Source: Planctomycetota bacterium
Lineage (GTDB): Bacteria; Planctomycetota; Planctomycetia; Pirellulales; UBA7805
Direction: 5' to 3'
Length of the DNA: 32,332 nucleotides
Assembly (NCBI GenBank): GCA_021413705.1
Contig: JAIOPX010000253.1
Coordinates: forward strand, 1 to 32,332
Part shown: piece by piece, positions 7,594 through 15,526 of the stretch
Position numbering within the stretch: the stretch's first letter is position 1
Layout of the letters: the number at the start of each line of letters is the position of its first letter
Program-made: the position numbers and the translations under genes
The notes under the pieces: model-generated
Told to the model about the DNA's origin: nothing
Databases searched by the model: none
Seen by the model: only the letters and a program-made list of their open reading frames with translations

Positions 7594-8064
7594 ATGGACA
7601 CGGCCACTTTTGCTGCTGGTTGTTTTTGGGGCGTCGAAGCCGCCTTTCGTCAAATCCCAGGCGTTACGGCCACCGCTGTCGGTTACACCGGCGGCAACAC
7701 GCCTTCCCCCACCTATGAGCAGGTCTGCACGGATCGCACAGGGCACGCGGAAGTCGTCCAAGTCGAGTTTGACCCTCAGAAGGTCAGCTACCAGCAATTG
7801 CTCGACGTGTTCTGGAGCAACCACAATCCCACGACTCTCAATCGCCAGGGTCCGGACGTCGGTTCTCAATACCGTTCGGCCATTTACTATCACACGCCCG
7901 AGCAGCAGGTGGCGGCCGAGGCCTCGAAACAGCAGCAGAACGCCAGCGGCCGCTTTGGCCGGCCCATAGTCACAGAGATCACCCCTGCCAGCACGTTTCA
8001 CCGGGCCGAGGAGTATCATCAGCAGTACCTCGAAAAGCGGGGGCAGGCCTCCTGCCACATCTGA
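7594..8064 (+). CDS. msrA: Peptide-methionine (S)-S-oxide reductase MsrA
   Basis: The protein has 156 residues from ATG 7594. It reduces methionine S-sulfoxide in oxidised proteins. The catalytic motif '[10 protein letters not shown]' has Cys10. 'GYTGG', '[12 protein letters not shown]' and '[15 protein letters not shown]' are family signatures, and a resolving cysteine is at the tail in 'GQASCHI'. An in-frame TTG at 7558 and ATGs at 7579 and 7588 lie upstream. I prefer 7594 because GGGAGA at 7581-7586 is seven bases before it and '[12 protein letters not shown]' is the usual MsrA start. A terminator hairpin follows at 8118-8152, so it appears to be a single-gene unit. Confidence 0.95.
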   Translation: MDTATFAAGCFWGVEAAFRQIPGVTATAVGYTGGNTPSPTYEQVCTDRTGHAEVVQVEFDPQKVSYQQLLDVFWSNHNPTTLNRQGPDVGSQYRSAIYYHTPEQQVAAEASKQQQNASGRFGRPIVTEITPASTFHRAEEYHQQYLEKRGQASCHI

Positions 8065-8117
8065 GCGGGGGGTGATCTCGATTCCTCAAAATGCGTCGAT
8101 TCATGGCGAAACGGGGC

Positions 8118-8152
8118 AAAAAAGCTCGGGCCTGTCCCAAAGTCCGAGTTTT
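8118..8152 (+). terminator. Intrinsic terminator after msrA
   Basis: AAAAGCTCGG (8120-8129) pairs with CCGAGTTTTT (8143-8152) over 10 base pairs with one G-U pair. The hairpin has an A-run on one side and a T-run on the other, so it could work in both directions. The -35 box of the next gene begins at its edge. Confidence 0.75.
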
Positions 8153-8178
8153 TACAGGTGAGTGATTGCTGGTATACT
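8151..8178 (+). promoter_or_regulatory. Sigma70-type promoter with extended -10 for the pseudopilin gene
   Basis: TTTACA (8151-8156) and TATACT (8173-8178) are each five of six matches to consensus and 16 bases apart. TG at 8170-8171 one base before the -10 makes it an extended -10. Transcription would start near 8185, about 85 bases before the ATG. Confidence 0.7.
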
Positions 8179-8270
8179 ACGCAAAGCGATTCAGGCACCG
8201 CTCCCTCCCGCTGAGATGTGGTCCCACCTGCCTGATGACGAAATAAAATTTGGGCCGGCGAGCAAGCGCC

Positions 8271-8918
8271 ATGTTCAACAAACTTCGCCCTGGATCGACC
8301 CCTGTTGATCAAACCCATGTAGCGATCCGAAGGGAGCGCACAGCGTGTCGGCTATGGGTTCGCCCCGTCGGCAATCGGCGTCCGCAGGGCTTTACCCCCC
8401 GGCATGGTTTTACCTTAGTAGAGATGTTGGTGGTGATCGCCATCATTGGCCTGCTGCTGGGGCTGATGATGCCGGTGATATTTTCCGCCCGCAATTCGGC
8501 CCGCAAGGTCGATTGCCAGATGCGGTTGCGGCAAATCGGCCTGGCCATTGCCAACTACATGGACTCGCGTGGGCAATCAGCTTGCTATCCCGATGTCGGG
8601 CAGATGCCCTCGCTGGCTCCTGGGCGGCCGACGCTGATGAGCGTGTTGGCGCCCTATGTCGAAGATGCAAAGCCGGTATTCGCCTGTCCCATGGACACAG
8701 AGTACTATCCGCGCGAGGGGATTAGCTACGAGTACCGCTCGTTGCAGTTTGCTGGCAAGACGCGGCAGCAAGCTCTGGCGTCCCCCTTCAATAACAATCG
8801 AATGCGGCCGAGTGAAGAAGTGATTCTGATGAATGATTTCGATCCCTTCCACGGTTCAGCCAATCAGGACGGGGCGCGCAACGTGGTCTATGCCGATGGA
8901 CATGTCGAATCTTTATAG
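8271..8918 (+). CDS. Type II secretion/type IV pilus-like pseudopilin (H-X9-DG family)
   Basis: The protein has 215 residues from ATG 8271 (an in-frame TTG is at 8250). The prepilin peptidase site is G46|F47 in 'RHGFTLVEMLVVIAIIGLLL', with Glu at +5 and a single hydrophobic helix. The globular part has two cysteines and ends with 'GARNVVYADGHVESL', the planctomycete DG-H signature. After cleavage the protein would be N-methylated and built into a pseudopilus or held in the inner membrane. The 46-residue leader is unusually long, and no in-frame ATG or GTG lies closer to the cleavage site. Planctomycetes have dozens of such genes, so the exact role is unknown. Confidence 0.85.
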   Translation: MFNKLRPGSTPVDQTHVAIRRERTACRLWVRPVGNRRPQGFTPRHGFTLVEMLVVIAIIGLLLGLMMPVIFSARNSARKVDCQMRLRQIGLAIANYMDSRGQSACYPDVGQMPSLAPGRPTLMSVLAPYVEDAKPVFACPMDTEYYPREGISYEYRSLQFAGKTRQQALASPFNNNRMRPSEEVILMNDFDPFHGSANQDGARNVVYADGHVESL

Positions 8919-8938
8919 GAAAGCTTTCTAGGGATATC

Positions 8939-9781
8939 ATGGCAAAAAGCATTCCCAAACACGGAACCAAACGAGGCGCACCGCAATCAAGCGGGGGAGC
9001 GACGAGAGCTTGGGTTATCGGTGGAGTTGCCCTCCTACTTGTATTGCTCAGTTCCTTTGCGGCTCTGGCCTACTTCCGTTCGAGCGAGGATCCGAAGTTG
9101 GCGGAGCTACGACAGCTCGACAAAGAGATTGAGGCCATCCAGAAGCGCGATGATCTTCAGCCGGACGATATGCTTGTGATTCAGGCCTTGAGCGTGGTGC
9201 GAGACGAGAAGTTTGAAGCGCTAAGTGACGAGCAACATGCCGTGTTGCGGCAGAAGCAGGACGAGCAGCGAGACAAGTGGGAAGAGCAGCAGGATGAGCG
9301 AACCAGCCAGCGGTTGGCGGCTTTTTTCGCCATGCCGCAAGCAGAACGGCTTGCCTCTGTTGACAAGATGATTGAAACCTCGGAAGCCTTTCGTAAAACG
9401 ATGGAGGAGAACGGTGCCGCAGGTGGCGGACCTCCAGGAGGCAGGCCTCCCGTTGCGGGGGGAGCGGCACCAGGAGGCGGACCGCCGGGGGCGGCGGGAC
9501 GCGGAGGCCGAGGAGGCGCGGATGCGCAGCGCGCGACGGGTGGTCGTCGCGGGGGTAACTCGACTCCTGAACAGCGCAAACAGCGGGAACGTAACCGACT
9601 GAACCGGACGACGCCCGAATACCGGGCACAAAGAACGGAGTTTGTCCGTGTTGTGCAAGCGCGGCGCAAAGAGCTCGGCTTGCAGCCGGCCCCCATGCGC
9701 CAAATCTTCGGCATGTATCGCCAGTTGGCGCCGCCTACCGCTCCCTCACCCGGCGGCCAAGCGTCACCCACCCGGTCTTAA
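8939..9781 (+). CDS. Membrane-anchored protein with Gly/Pro-rich linker, unknown function
   Basis: The protein has 280 residues. One transmembrane segment lies at about residues 25-47 ('AWVIGGVALLLVLLSSFAAL') after a basic N-terminus, so the bulk is probably outside the cytoplasmic membrane. A charged helical part follows ('DKWEEQQDERTSQRLAAFF'), then a linker of GGGPPGG/GGRGG type at about residues 160-205, then a basic helical tail ('STPEQRKQRERNRLNRT'). I recognise no domain. It begins 20 bases after the pseudopilin gene, so the two are probably co-transcribed and this could be a pseudopilin partner. A palindromic repeat begins one base after its stop. Confidence 0.8.
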   Translation: MAKSIPKHGTKRGAPQSSGGATRAWVIGGVALLLVLLSSFAALAYFRSSEDPKLAELRQLDKEIEAIQKRDDLQPDDMLVIQALSVVRDEKFEALSDEQHAVLRQKQDEQRDKWEEQQDERTSQRLAAFFAMPQAERLASVDKMIETSEAFRKTMEENGAAGGGPPGGRPPVAGGAAPGGGPPGAAGRGGRGGADAQRATGGRRGGNSTPEQRKQRERNRLNRTTPEYRAQRTEFVRVVQARRKELGLQPAPMRQIFGMYRQLAPPTAPSPGGQASPTRS

Positions 9782-9839
9782 GTTGGAGTCCAGGCTTTAG
9801 CCTGCTTTTCGGCAAGCAGTCTCAAGACTGCACTCCAAC
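9782..9839. repeat. Palindromic element family C (58 bp)
   Basis: GTTGGAGTCCAGGCTTTAGC begins the left arm (9782-9804). The right arm (9817-9839) ends GCACTCCAAC and matches the inverse at 19 of 23 positions. It lies between two convergent genes, one base after the first stop and 19 bases before the second. It could serve as a two-way terminator, and it has the look of a REP/MITE element. Confidence 0.75.
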
Positions 9840-9858
9840 CAATGCTGGCCTGAGATAT

Positions 9859-10218
9859 CTATTCCCGAATCCAATTGCGCGCTTCGTCGATTTTCGACAC
9901 ATCGAAGTATTGGATTTTGGCCGTCGTAAAGGGCTTGCAGAACATCGCCATTCCCTGCTCCCACTTCGATTCGCCGACAATCGCTAGCCGCTCGATGTCC
10001 TTGAAGTGCTTCATGTCGAACTTGATGTCTTCCCACAGCGCGCCAACTTCCCAGCCATGGAAATCGTGCATGTGAAACAGGATCCGGACTTTGCCATGCT
10101 GGCCAACCATCTTCTCGATCAGCGGCACGAACTCCTGATAGGCCTCCTTGGTGAGCTTGCCAGTTACTTGGACTTCCAGAATCTTTCCGTCCGCATTCAA
10201 GTCCAATCCTAATACCAT
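9859..10218 (-). CDS. SpoIIAA-like (STAS superfamily) protein
   Basis: The protein has 119 residues. It has the small alpha/beta fold of the SpoIIAA-like family (DUF3478-type): 'GKILEVQVTGKLTKEAYQEFVPLIEKMV', then 'VRILFHMHDFHGW', 'DMKHFKDIERLAIVGESKWEQ' and 'IQYFDVSKIDEARNWI' at the end. Members are cytosolic and may bind lipid or act as STAS-type partners; their role is not settled. The classical phosphorylatable serine of anti-anti-sigma factors is not evident. ATG 10218 has AAAGGAA six bases upstream on the minus strand. It is transcribed alone and faces the Gly/Pro-rich protein gene across a palindromic repeat. Confidence 0.85.
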   Translation of the reverse strand: MVLGLDLNADGKILEVQVTGKLTKEAYQEFVPLIEKMVGQHGKVRILFHMHDFHGWEVGALWEDIKFDMKHFKDIERLAIVGESKWEQGMAMFCKPFTTAKIQYFDVSKIDEARNWIRE

Positions 10219-10569
10219 ACTATTCCTTTCCGGCCCGTTGGCCCCTCAATGGTTGATGGCTGCGACCGCAGTATTTTAGAGTTTTGGCCTGCCCCGCGAC
10301 TATTGGGGGGCTGCCATCCCTGTGAAAGCCGGATTTTTCACCAAACCTTCACAAACAGGACCGAACCGGGCAGCCGCACCTTGCGTACCAAAACTAGATT
10401 GCCCATCTCAAGCGGATTCCCGCACGGACAAGAGAAACACGGCTTTCAGACCGCACAGGACTATTTCCTACGCCTTGGTGCGTGCGGTCCACACAAGTCC
10501 CAGCAATAATTTGCCAAGGTTGCAGCGCAGTCTTTGCGCGCATGCCCGGCTGTCCAGGAGATGATTTAT
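10219..10569. other. Intergenic region between divergent SpoIIAA-like and FixJ-like genes
   Basis: This 351-base spacer must hold the promoters of both flanking genes. I see no convincing -35/-10 pair, no strong inverted repeat and no gene. The small reading frames here lack ribosome binding sites. Confidence 0.4.
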
Positions 10570-11277
10570 ATGATTCTTTCTACCACGGACCAGCAGAGTT
10601 CTATTTCCCTCAGCACCCAGCACCCTACAGTATTCGTCGTCGATGGCAGCGTCGAGCCGCGCCGGCGTCTTGTGGACGCCGTTAGGGCGTGGGGCCATCT
10701 GACCGAGACTTTCGACTCGGCCGAAGGTTTTCTCGCCGCCTACGAAAGGGCGCGCCCCGGTTGCTTGATCGTTCGCGACACGCTTCCCGGCATGAATGTG
10801 CTGGCCTTGCTTGGCCGCCTTCAGGCCAAGGGCATCTGGCTCCCCGTGATCGTTGTCGCGGAGCAGACCGACGTTCAAGAAGCGGTGCGCACCATGCAAA
10901 AGGGAGCGCTCACGGTTCTGACCTCAGGCAACCAGGAACAAGAACTCCGAGATTGGATTCGGCGTGGCTTTGAGGCCGACAACCAAGAGCGGCAGCGCCG
11001 CACCCGGCAGCGGGAAATGCAGCGGCGATTGGCCCGGCTCACGCCGTCGGAAAACGAAGTTCTGGAGTTGATGATCTCCGGCAAGGCGAACAAGAACATC
11101 GCCCGGCAACAGGCCGTCAGTCTGCGAACCGTCGAAACCCGGCGGCAGCAGGTGTTCCAGAAGATGGAAGCCGATAGCCTGGCGGAACTGATCTTGATGG
11201 TCGTCGAGGCCAAGATTGGCGAAGGCGTTTGCGAGCAATTCGAGTTGGCCACGGCCAGCCGGATGCGAATCGACTGA
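10570..11277 (+). CDS. FixJ/NarL-type regulator with degenerate receiver domain
   Basis: The protein has 235 residues from ATG 10570, which has AGGAG nine bases upstream; TTG 10534 and ATG 10561 are in-frame alternatives. Residues 20-140 look like a FixJ receiver ('VFVVDGSVEPRRRLVDAV', 'ETFDSAEGFLAAYERARPGCLIV', 'LPGMNVLALLGRL'). The C-terminal part is a LuxR-type helix-turn-helix ('LTPSENEVLELMISGKANKNIARQ', 'SLRTVETRRQQVFQKM'). Aligned with FixJ, the phosphoacceptor Asp is Arg69, the acidic pair is Asp25-Gly26, the Thr/Ser is Ala and the conserved Lys of 'EKP' is gone. The receiver probably cannot be phosphorylated in the usual way. No kinase gene is next to it. A clear terminator follows. 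Confidence 0.88.
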   Translation: MILSTTDQQSSISLSTQHPTVFVVDGSVEPRRRLVDAVRAWGHLTETFDSAEGFLAAYERARPGCLIVRDTLPGMNVLALLGRLQAKGIWLPVIVVAEQTDVQEAVRTMQKGALTVLTSGNQEQELRDWIRRGFEADNQERQRRTRQREMQRRLARLTPSENEVLELMISGKANKNIARQQAVSLRTVETRRQQVFQKMEADSLAELILMVVEAKIGEGVCEQFELATASRMRID

Positions 11278-11315
11278 AACCGGCATATTCCAGGCAAGAG
11301 AGACGAGGCTGAAAC

Positions 11316-11349
11316 GGGCGGACCCGACAAGGGTTCGCCCGTATTCTTT
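11316..11349 (+). terminator. Intrinsic terminator after the FixJ-like gene
   Basis: GGGCGGACCC (11316-11325) pairs with GGGTTCGCCC (11331-11340) through ten base pairs with one G-U, around the loop GACAA. GTATTCTTT follows as an imperfect U-tract. Confidence 0.8.
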
Positions 11350-11482
11350 GGCCAGTAGGTCCGCCTTGCCGAGGAGGATCTTTTGTTTACGGCTCACGAG
11401 GCTAAGAAGCATAGTTTCTCGGTTCTTGTGGCGTCCACAAAAGGTCCATTCCGGCAGACTGGACCTACTTTCTCAATTTCCT

Positions 11483-11493
11483 GCTTGCAAAGC
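11483..11493. promoter_or_regulatory. Possible secondary operator site
   Basis: GCTTGCAAAGC is a short palindrome that shares TTGCAAAG with the operator at 11511-11525. Their centres are about 30 bases, or three DNA turns, apart. This could allow two dimers to bind the same face. Confidence 0.3.
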
Positions 11494-11510
11494 GAACGGC
11501 GTCTGATATG

Positions 11511-11525
11511 CTTTGCATTGCAAAG
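11511..11525. promoter_or_regulatory. Operator-like palindrome upstream of the membrane protein/regulator pair
   Basis: CTTTGCATTGCAAAG is a perfect inverted repeat of 7-base arms around one T. Almost the same 15-mer (one substitution) lies at 12584-12598 before the radical SAM gene. It sits 27 bases before the ATG of the membrane protein, where a repressor would block transcription start or early elongation. The likely binder is the winged-helix regulator encoded in between; this is inference. Confidence 0.6.
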
Positions 11526-11552
11526 TAATAATTCAGTGACTGGAGATTCGCC

Positions 11553-12167
11553 ATGGAACTGGACGAAGCGCTGCTGCAAATCAACACGATTCGAGCCCAG
11601 GTGACCAGGACGGAATTGTTCCGTGGCTATCGAGCGGCAACGGTGGCCGGCACGGGATTCCTGGCTCTCTGCGCGGCGCTATCGCAGGCTGCTTGGATTG
11701 CCGAGCCGCAACAACAAATTGCCGAGTATCTGCAACTCTGGCTCTGTGTGGCTGCCTCCAGCGTGGCCATGGTGGGCATCGAATTGGCCCTGCGCTATTG
11801 GCGAGCCGATTCCCCTTGGGTGCGTCAACAAACCGTGCGAGCCGTCACGCAGTTTGTCCCCTGTCTCGCCGCCGGCGGGCTGTTGACCTGGGCGTTGGCC
11901 AATTTTGCTCCGCAACATGCGGCCTTGCTTCCTGGCTTGTGGGCGATTGTGTTCAGTCTCGGCATGTTCGCCTCCGCCAACCAATTGCCCCCCGCCATGC
12001 GAGCCGTAGCCGCCTACTATCTCGTGGCAGGGACAGCCTGTATCGCCTGGGCTCAAGATGCCTACGCACTGAGCCCCTGGACGATGGCATCCACTTTCGG
12101 CGTCGGTCAATTTCTGTCGGCCGCGGTTTTGTACTGGAATCTGGAGCGCAGCGATGCCCGCGGATAG
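11553..12167 (+). CDS. Multi-pass membrane protein of unknown function, partner of a winged-helix regulator
   Basis: The protein has 204 residues. After a short amphipathic N-terminus ('MELDEALLQINTIRAQV') there are about five hydrophobic segments, for example 'TVAGTGFLALCAALSQAAW', 'LWLCVAASSVAMVGIELAL', 'FVPCLAAGGLLTWALANF' and 'LPGLWAIVFSLGMFASA'. I know no named function. ATG 11553 has GGAG seven bases upstream. The stop overlaps the start of the following regulator gene by 14 bases, which implies translational coupling. Small membrane proteins paired in this way with HTH_34-type regulators occur in several phyla, so it might sense or modulate the signal for the regulator. Confidence 0.8.
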   Translation: MELDEALLQINTIRAQVTRTELFRGYRAATVAGTGFLALCAALSQAAWIAEPQQQIAEYLQLWLCVAASSVAMVGIELALRYWRADSPWVRQQTVRAVTQFVPCLAAGGLLTWALANFAPQHAALLPGLWAIVFSLGMFASANQLPPAMRAVAAYYLVAGTACIAWAQDAYALSPWTMASTFGVGQFLSAAVLYWNLERSDARG

Positions 12168-12555
12168 TTCCCCCTCAAAACCTGATTCAACCGCCGGACG
12201 CTTTTCCTACGATGGGCTCGATCGCGCCATCCACGAGAAAGCGCGGCTCGGGATCATGACGTCACTGTCGGCCGCCCCGTCAGGATTGACGTTCAACGAT
12301 CTCAAGGATCTTTGCGGGCTGACGGACGGCAATCTCAATCGGCACCTGGAAGTGCTTCGCGAGGCCGGTCTGGTCGACGTGCGCAAAGAGCAGCGGCAAC
12401 CGCGCACTACGACCATGTGCCAGATGACCTCCGCGGGACGTGCGAGATTTCTCAAATATCTGGCGGAACTGGAGCGGGTGGTGGCCGATGCGGCGGCTGC
12501 CGCCAAGGGTAACGCGAAGGCTCGCACCAATCCGGGGAGACTTTCCACGGCGTGA
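12154..12555 (+). CDS. Winged-helix transcriptional regulator (HTH_34/MarR-like)
   Basis: The protein has 133 residues. A winged helix fills about residues 12-95: 'YDGLDRAIHEKARLGIMTSL', 'LTFNDLKDLCGLTDGNLNRH' (helix-turn-helix), 'LEVLREAGLVDVRKE' and the wing 'RQPRTTTMCQMTSAGRARF'. This matches the HTH_34 type, dimeric DNA-binding proteins of about 100 residues. The tail is Ala/Lys-rich. It overlaps the membrane protein gene by 14 bases and lies 56 bases before the radical SAM gene. Matching palindromes precede both flanking genes, so it probably regulates its own operon and the radical SAM gene. No effector-binding domain is visible. Confidence 0.88.
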   Translation: MPADSSPSKPDSTAGRFSYDGLDRAIHEKARLGIMTSLSAAPSGLTFNDLKDLCGLTDGNLNRHLEVLREAGLVDVRKEQRQPRTTTMCQMTSAGRARFLKYLAELERVVADAAAAAKGNAKARTNPGRLSTA

Positions 12556-12558
12556 TGA

Positions 12559-12600
12559 TTGACAGTGTTTTTTTACCCATTAACTTTGTATTGCAAAGTA
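12559..12600 (+). promoter_or_regulatory. Promoter with overlapping operator for the radical SAM gene
   Basis: TTGACA at 12559-12564 is a perfect -35 box. The -10 region 16-17 bases downstream falls in the palindrome CTTTGTATTGCAAAG (12584-12598), so a bound regulator would occlude RNA polymerase. The palindrome differs by one base from that at 11511-11525. The Shine-Dalgarno AAGGAGG (12600-12606) follows immediately, leaving a very short leader. Confidence 0.6.
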
Positions 12601-12611
12601 AGGAGGCCTCG

Positions 12612-14123
12612 ATGCGAACTCTCTGGCGTCCGCGAGAGATGAAAGATGCCCCTCGGCTCGACGACCGCTTGCCGCTGCGGCCGATCAAGCCGCGAACGGC
12701 CTTATTGATCAACCCCTTCTATCCCAAGGATCCGCACGCCAGCTATGGAAAACATGTGCTCACTCCCAGCCTGGCATTGACCAGTATCGCGGCCAGCACG
12801 CCTCCTGACTGGGAGATATCGTATTGGGATGAGAACCTGCTGGCCGGTCCGCCGCCGTGCGATCCCTTGCCGGAGGTTGTCGGCATCACGGTGCATCTGA
12901 CGTTCGCCGCCCGGGCGTACGAGTTGGCTCGCTGGTATCGGCAGCGCGGCACGAAGGTCATCTTCGGCGGCTTGCATGTGATTTCCTGTCCCGACGAGGT
13001 GGCGCCTCATGCCGATGCGTTGGCCGTCGGCGATGGCGTCCAGGTTTGGGGGCAGATCCTGTCCGACGTCGCCGGCGGCCGGCTGCAAAAAATATATCGG
13101 GGCGATTATCGAAAGCCCTATCGCGATGATCCGGCCCCACGGCGCGACCTACTCCCTCGACACGGATTTCTGACCACCACCAGCCTGATCGCCACCCGCG
13201 GCTGTCATAGCCGGTGCGAATTTTGCTACCTTTCGACCCGGGGATTGCATATGCCCTATCTGATGCGCGATCCGGAGCAGATCGTCGATGAATTTCGCCA
13301 GGACGATCAGCCCTACGCCGTGTTCATCGACAACAATCTCGGTTCGAGACCCGATTACTTGCGACAACTCTGCCGGGCCTTGAGGCCGCTGGAAAAAATT
13401 TGGAGTGCGGCCGTGTCGATCGACGTGACCGACGATCCGACGCTGGTTCGCGAGATGGCCCTGGCCGGCTGCACGGGTGTGTTCGTGGGTTTTGAATCCC
13501 TGTCGAACGACAACATTGTCGCTTCGCGCAAAAAAAGCCCACGAACCGAGGAGTATGCCCGGCGTGTGGCGATTCTGCACGATCACGGGATTCAAGTGAA
13601 CGGCAGTTTCGTGCTGGGTTTTGACCACGACCGGCCTGACGTATTCGCGCGAACGGTTCAGTGGATCGAGGACCAGCGGCTGGAATGTGCGACGTTTCAT
13701 ATCCTCACGCCCTACCCTGGCACTCCGCTGTTCGATCAGTTCGCCGCCGCAGGGAGGCTGCTGCACCGCGACTGGTCCCTCTATGACACGGCCAATGTCG
13801 TGTTCCGACCGCTGCACATGACACCTGAGCAACTCACGGAAGGATATTCGTGGTGCTACGAGCGGCTCTTTTCCCACAGTAGCATCTGGCGGCGGCGGCC
13901 GACGGATTTTCGAGCCGTACTGCCGTATCTGGCGATGTCGTACCTCTACAAGCGATCGAATCGGCTTTGGCACTACCTTATCCGGCGTCGGCTGACCGCG
14001 AGAGTCTGGCGGCCACTGGTGGAGATCACGCGGCAGAGGCACTTACGATTCAGGAAACGGCTGGCCGAGCAAAAGGAGCGGCAACCACTACGCACTGGGA
14101 CGGTGGTTTCCGCGGGAGTGTGA
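12612..14123 (+). CDS. B12-binding-domain radical SAM protein
   Basis: The protein has 503 residues from ATG 12612, six bases (CCTCG plus spacer) after a strong AAGGAGG. The frame is open upstream to 12552, but that part is promoter and operator. Residues about 30-170 resemble a cobalamin-binding Rossmann domain ('ALLINPFYPKDPH', 'VVGITVHLTF', 'TKVIFGGLHVISCPDEV'). The radical SAM core follows with 'TRGCHSRCEFCYLSTRG' (Cx3Cx2C for the 4Fe-4S cluster), 'FIDNNLG', 'CTGVFVGFES' and 'NGSFVLGFDHD'. Such enzymes often methylate or rearrange unactivated carbons in lipids, hopanoids or natural products. The substrate cannot be told. It ends five bases from the convergent DUF3999 gene. Confidence 0.88.
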   Translation: MRTLWRPREMKDAPRLDDRLPLRPIKPRTALLINPFYPKDPHASYGKHVLTPSLALTSIAASTPPDWEISYWDENLLAGPPPCDPLPEVVGITVHLTFAARAYELARWYRQRGTKVIFGGLHVISCPDEVAPHADALAVGDGVQVWGQILSDVAGGRLQKIYRGDYRKPYRDDPAPRRDLLPRHGFLTTTSLIATRGCHSRCEFCYLSTRGLHMPYLMRDPEQIVDEFRQDDQPYAVFIDNNLGSRPDYLRQLCRALRPLEKIWSAAVSIDVTDDPTLVREMALAGCTGVFVGFESLSNDNIVASRKKSPRTEEYARRVAILHDHGIQVNGSFVLGFDHDRPDVFARTVQWIEDQRLECATFHILTPYPGTPLFDQFAAAGRLLHRDWSLYDTANVVFRPLHMTPEQLTEGYSWCYERLFSHSSIWRRRPTDFRAVLPYLAMSYLYKRSNRLWHYLIRRRLTARVWRPLVEITRQRHLRFRKRLAEQKERQPLRTGTVVSAGV

Positions 14124-14128
14124 GGTTT

Positions 14129-15526
14129 CTACTCCTCCGGCAAGTTTTCCAATCTACCCCCGGCCCGAAACAGGCCCCATGCTAGAACTACCACCATCAG
14201 GCCAATGGCTGAGCCGAGGAAATACCAGTTGTTCAAGAGCGAACCGATCCCGCCGACGGGCTCGCCGCCGAAGCTGCTGTTGTTGAGCTGCGGTCCAAGC
14301 GTGGCGACGACTACGGGATTGTTCTCGCGGACGGTCGAAAGCACCGTAACGGAATCGTACCTGGGGGCTGCTGCTTGTTGCGATCCGTAGACCACCCGAT
14401 AATTGGACTCCGGCTTCGCCAGAAACAGGAGATGGTACTGCGGCCCTTCGGCAGTAACGCCGCTGATCGCAATCGGCGGGTTGTCTTGATTCTCAATGAC
14501 GATCCGATAGGTTGGCTGCCGCTGCTCGGAGAACGGCACTTTCAATTCCTGGCGACTGACCGTGCGGAATTGAATGTTGAAAATCGTCCCCGAGCCAACG
14601 GAGGTCCACTGAAGTGTGTTTCTCGGCTCGCCGAAATCCTGCGTCTGCCGCGGCGTCTGCACTTCCACCGTAGCCCGACGGAGAAAATTGTGATCCGCTG
14701 TTTGCAGCGTGAAACTCGTCAGCGGTTCATGCCGAGTGGCGATGGTCACGATGGTTTGTTTTTTCGCCGAATCCTGAGTCACCACAGGGGCCGCGACGGG
14801 GTAGTTTGTCAGCTTGAGGACAGACGAGCGCTCCTGGGCAACTTCATACCAACCGCTAATCCGGTCGATTCGCAACGGGCGACGCTCGACGGTGGTTCTT
14901 TCCACCCGTTTTGTCTCGTCCTCGCCGCGAAAGGTGCGGGCGAGTTCCTTGAAAGGAAATTCCTTTTCGTCGGTCACGTTGTCGATGACCAGCTTGAATG
15001 TTCGAAACGTGTTTTCCGGCAGCGGGATCTCAAGCAGGCGAACGTCGATGTACCGGGAATAGTCATAGATGCTGCCGTCCTTGACCAGCGAGGTCCACTC
15101 CTGGCCATCGGCCGAGCCAAACACCTGCACCTTGCGGACAAAATCCCGCAGGGAGGAGTTGATGGACAAACCGCGGATCGGGTGGGCCTTATCCCCCAGT
15201 TGCAAGCGAACTTCAATGGTGTCAGCCTTTTCTTCGAGAGATACAACCTGGATACTCTCCGTGCGGCGCACGCTCTCGCGCCTCGATTCCACAACCGGTT
15301 CCAGCAGGTAGGGAGTTTCCTGGCCAGCACCATCGAAAATGCGGATGTCGCCCAGTCCGTTCTGCGTGGCGTCATAAATGTCGGGGTCAAGCGTGAAGGA
15401 GACAATTTCCTCTTCGGCGGACTTGTCGCGGCTGATTTCTTTGACATAGCGGAACTTGGCAGGTTCGGCCGCGCCTGCCGGCAGCACGAGCAGCACAAGG
15501 AAAGGAAGCAGGAAGTAGGTTTTCAT
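14129..15526 (-). CDS. DUF3999 family exported protein
   Basis: The protein has 465 residues. A signal peptide ('[22 protein letters not shown]') is followed by beta-rich domains typical of DUF3999: '[11 protein letters not shown]'-like start ('[21 protein letters not shown]'), '[16 protein letters not shown]', a discoidin-like part ('[15 protein letters not shown]', '[20 protein letters not shown]') and 'YRVVYGS'. A transmembrane helix ('[17 protein letters not shown]') near the C-terminus anchors it, with the short tail in the cytoplasm. Its ATG overlaps the stop of the DUF2339 gene by four bases (ATGA), so the two are translated together and probably form one envelope complex. Function is unknown. 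Confidence 0.85.
   Translation of the reverse strand: MKTYFLLPFLVLLVLPAGAAEPAKFRYVKEISRDKSAEEEIVSFTLDPDIYDATQNGLGDIRIFDGAGQETPYLLEPVVESRRESVRRTESIQVVSLEEKADTIEVRLQLGDKAHPIRGLSINSSLRDFVRKVQVFGSADGQEWTSLVKDGSIYDYSRYIDVRLLEIPLPENTFRTFKLVIDNVTDEKEFPFKELARTFRGEDETKRVERTTVERRPLRIDRISGWYEVAQERSSVLKLTNYPVAAPVVTQDSAKKQTIVTIATRHEPLTSFTLQTADHNFLRRATVEVQTPRQTQDFGEPRNTLQWTSVGSGTIFNIQFRTVSRQELKVPFSEQRQPTYRIVIENQDNPPIAISGVTAEGPQYHLLFLAKPESNYRVVYGSQQAAAPRYDSVTVLSTVRENNPVVVATLGPQLNNSSFGGEPVGGIGSLLNNWYFLGSAIGLMVVVLAWGLFRAGGRLENLPEE

Noticed and set aside
12552-12611. Upstream extension of the radical SAM gene to 12552
   Set aside because: This stretch holds the -35 box, the operator and the Shine-Dalgarno sequence; ATG 12612 is far better placed.
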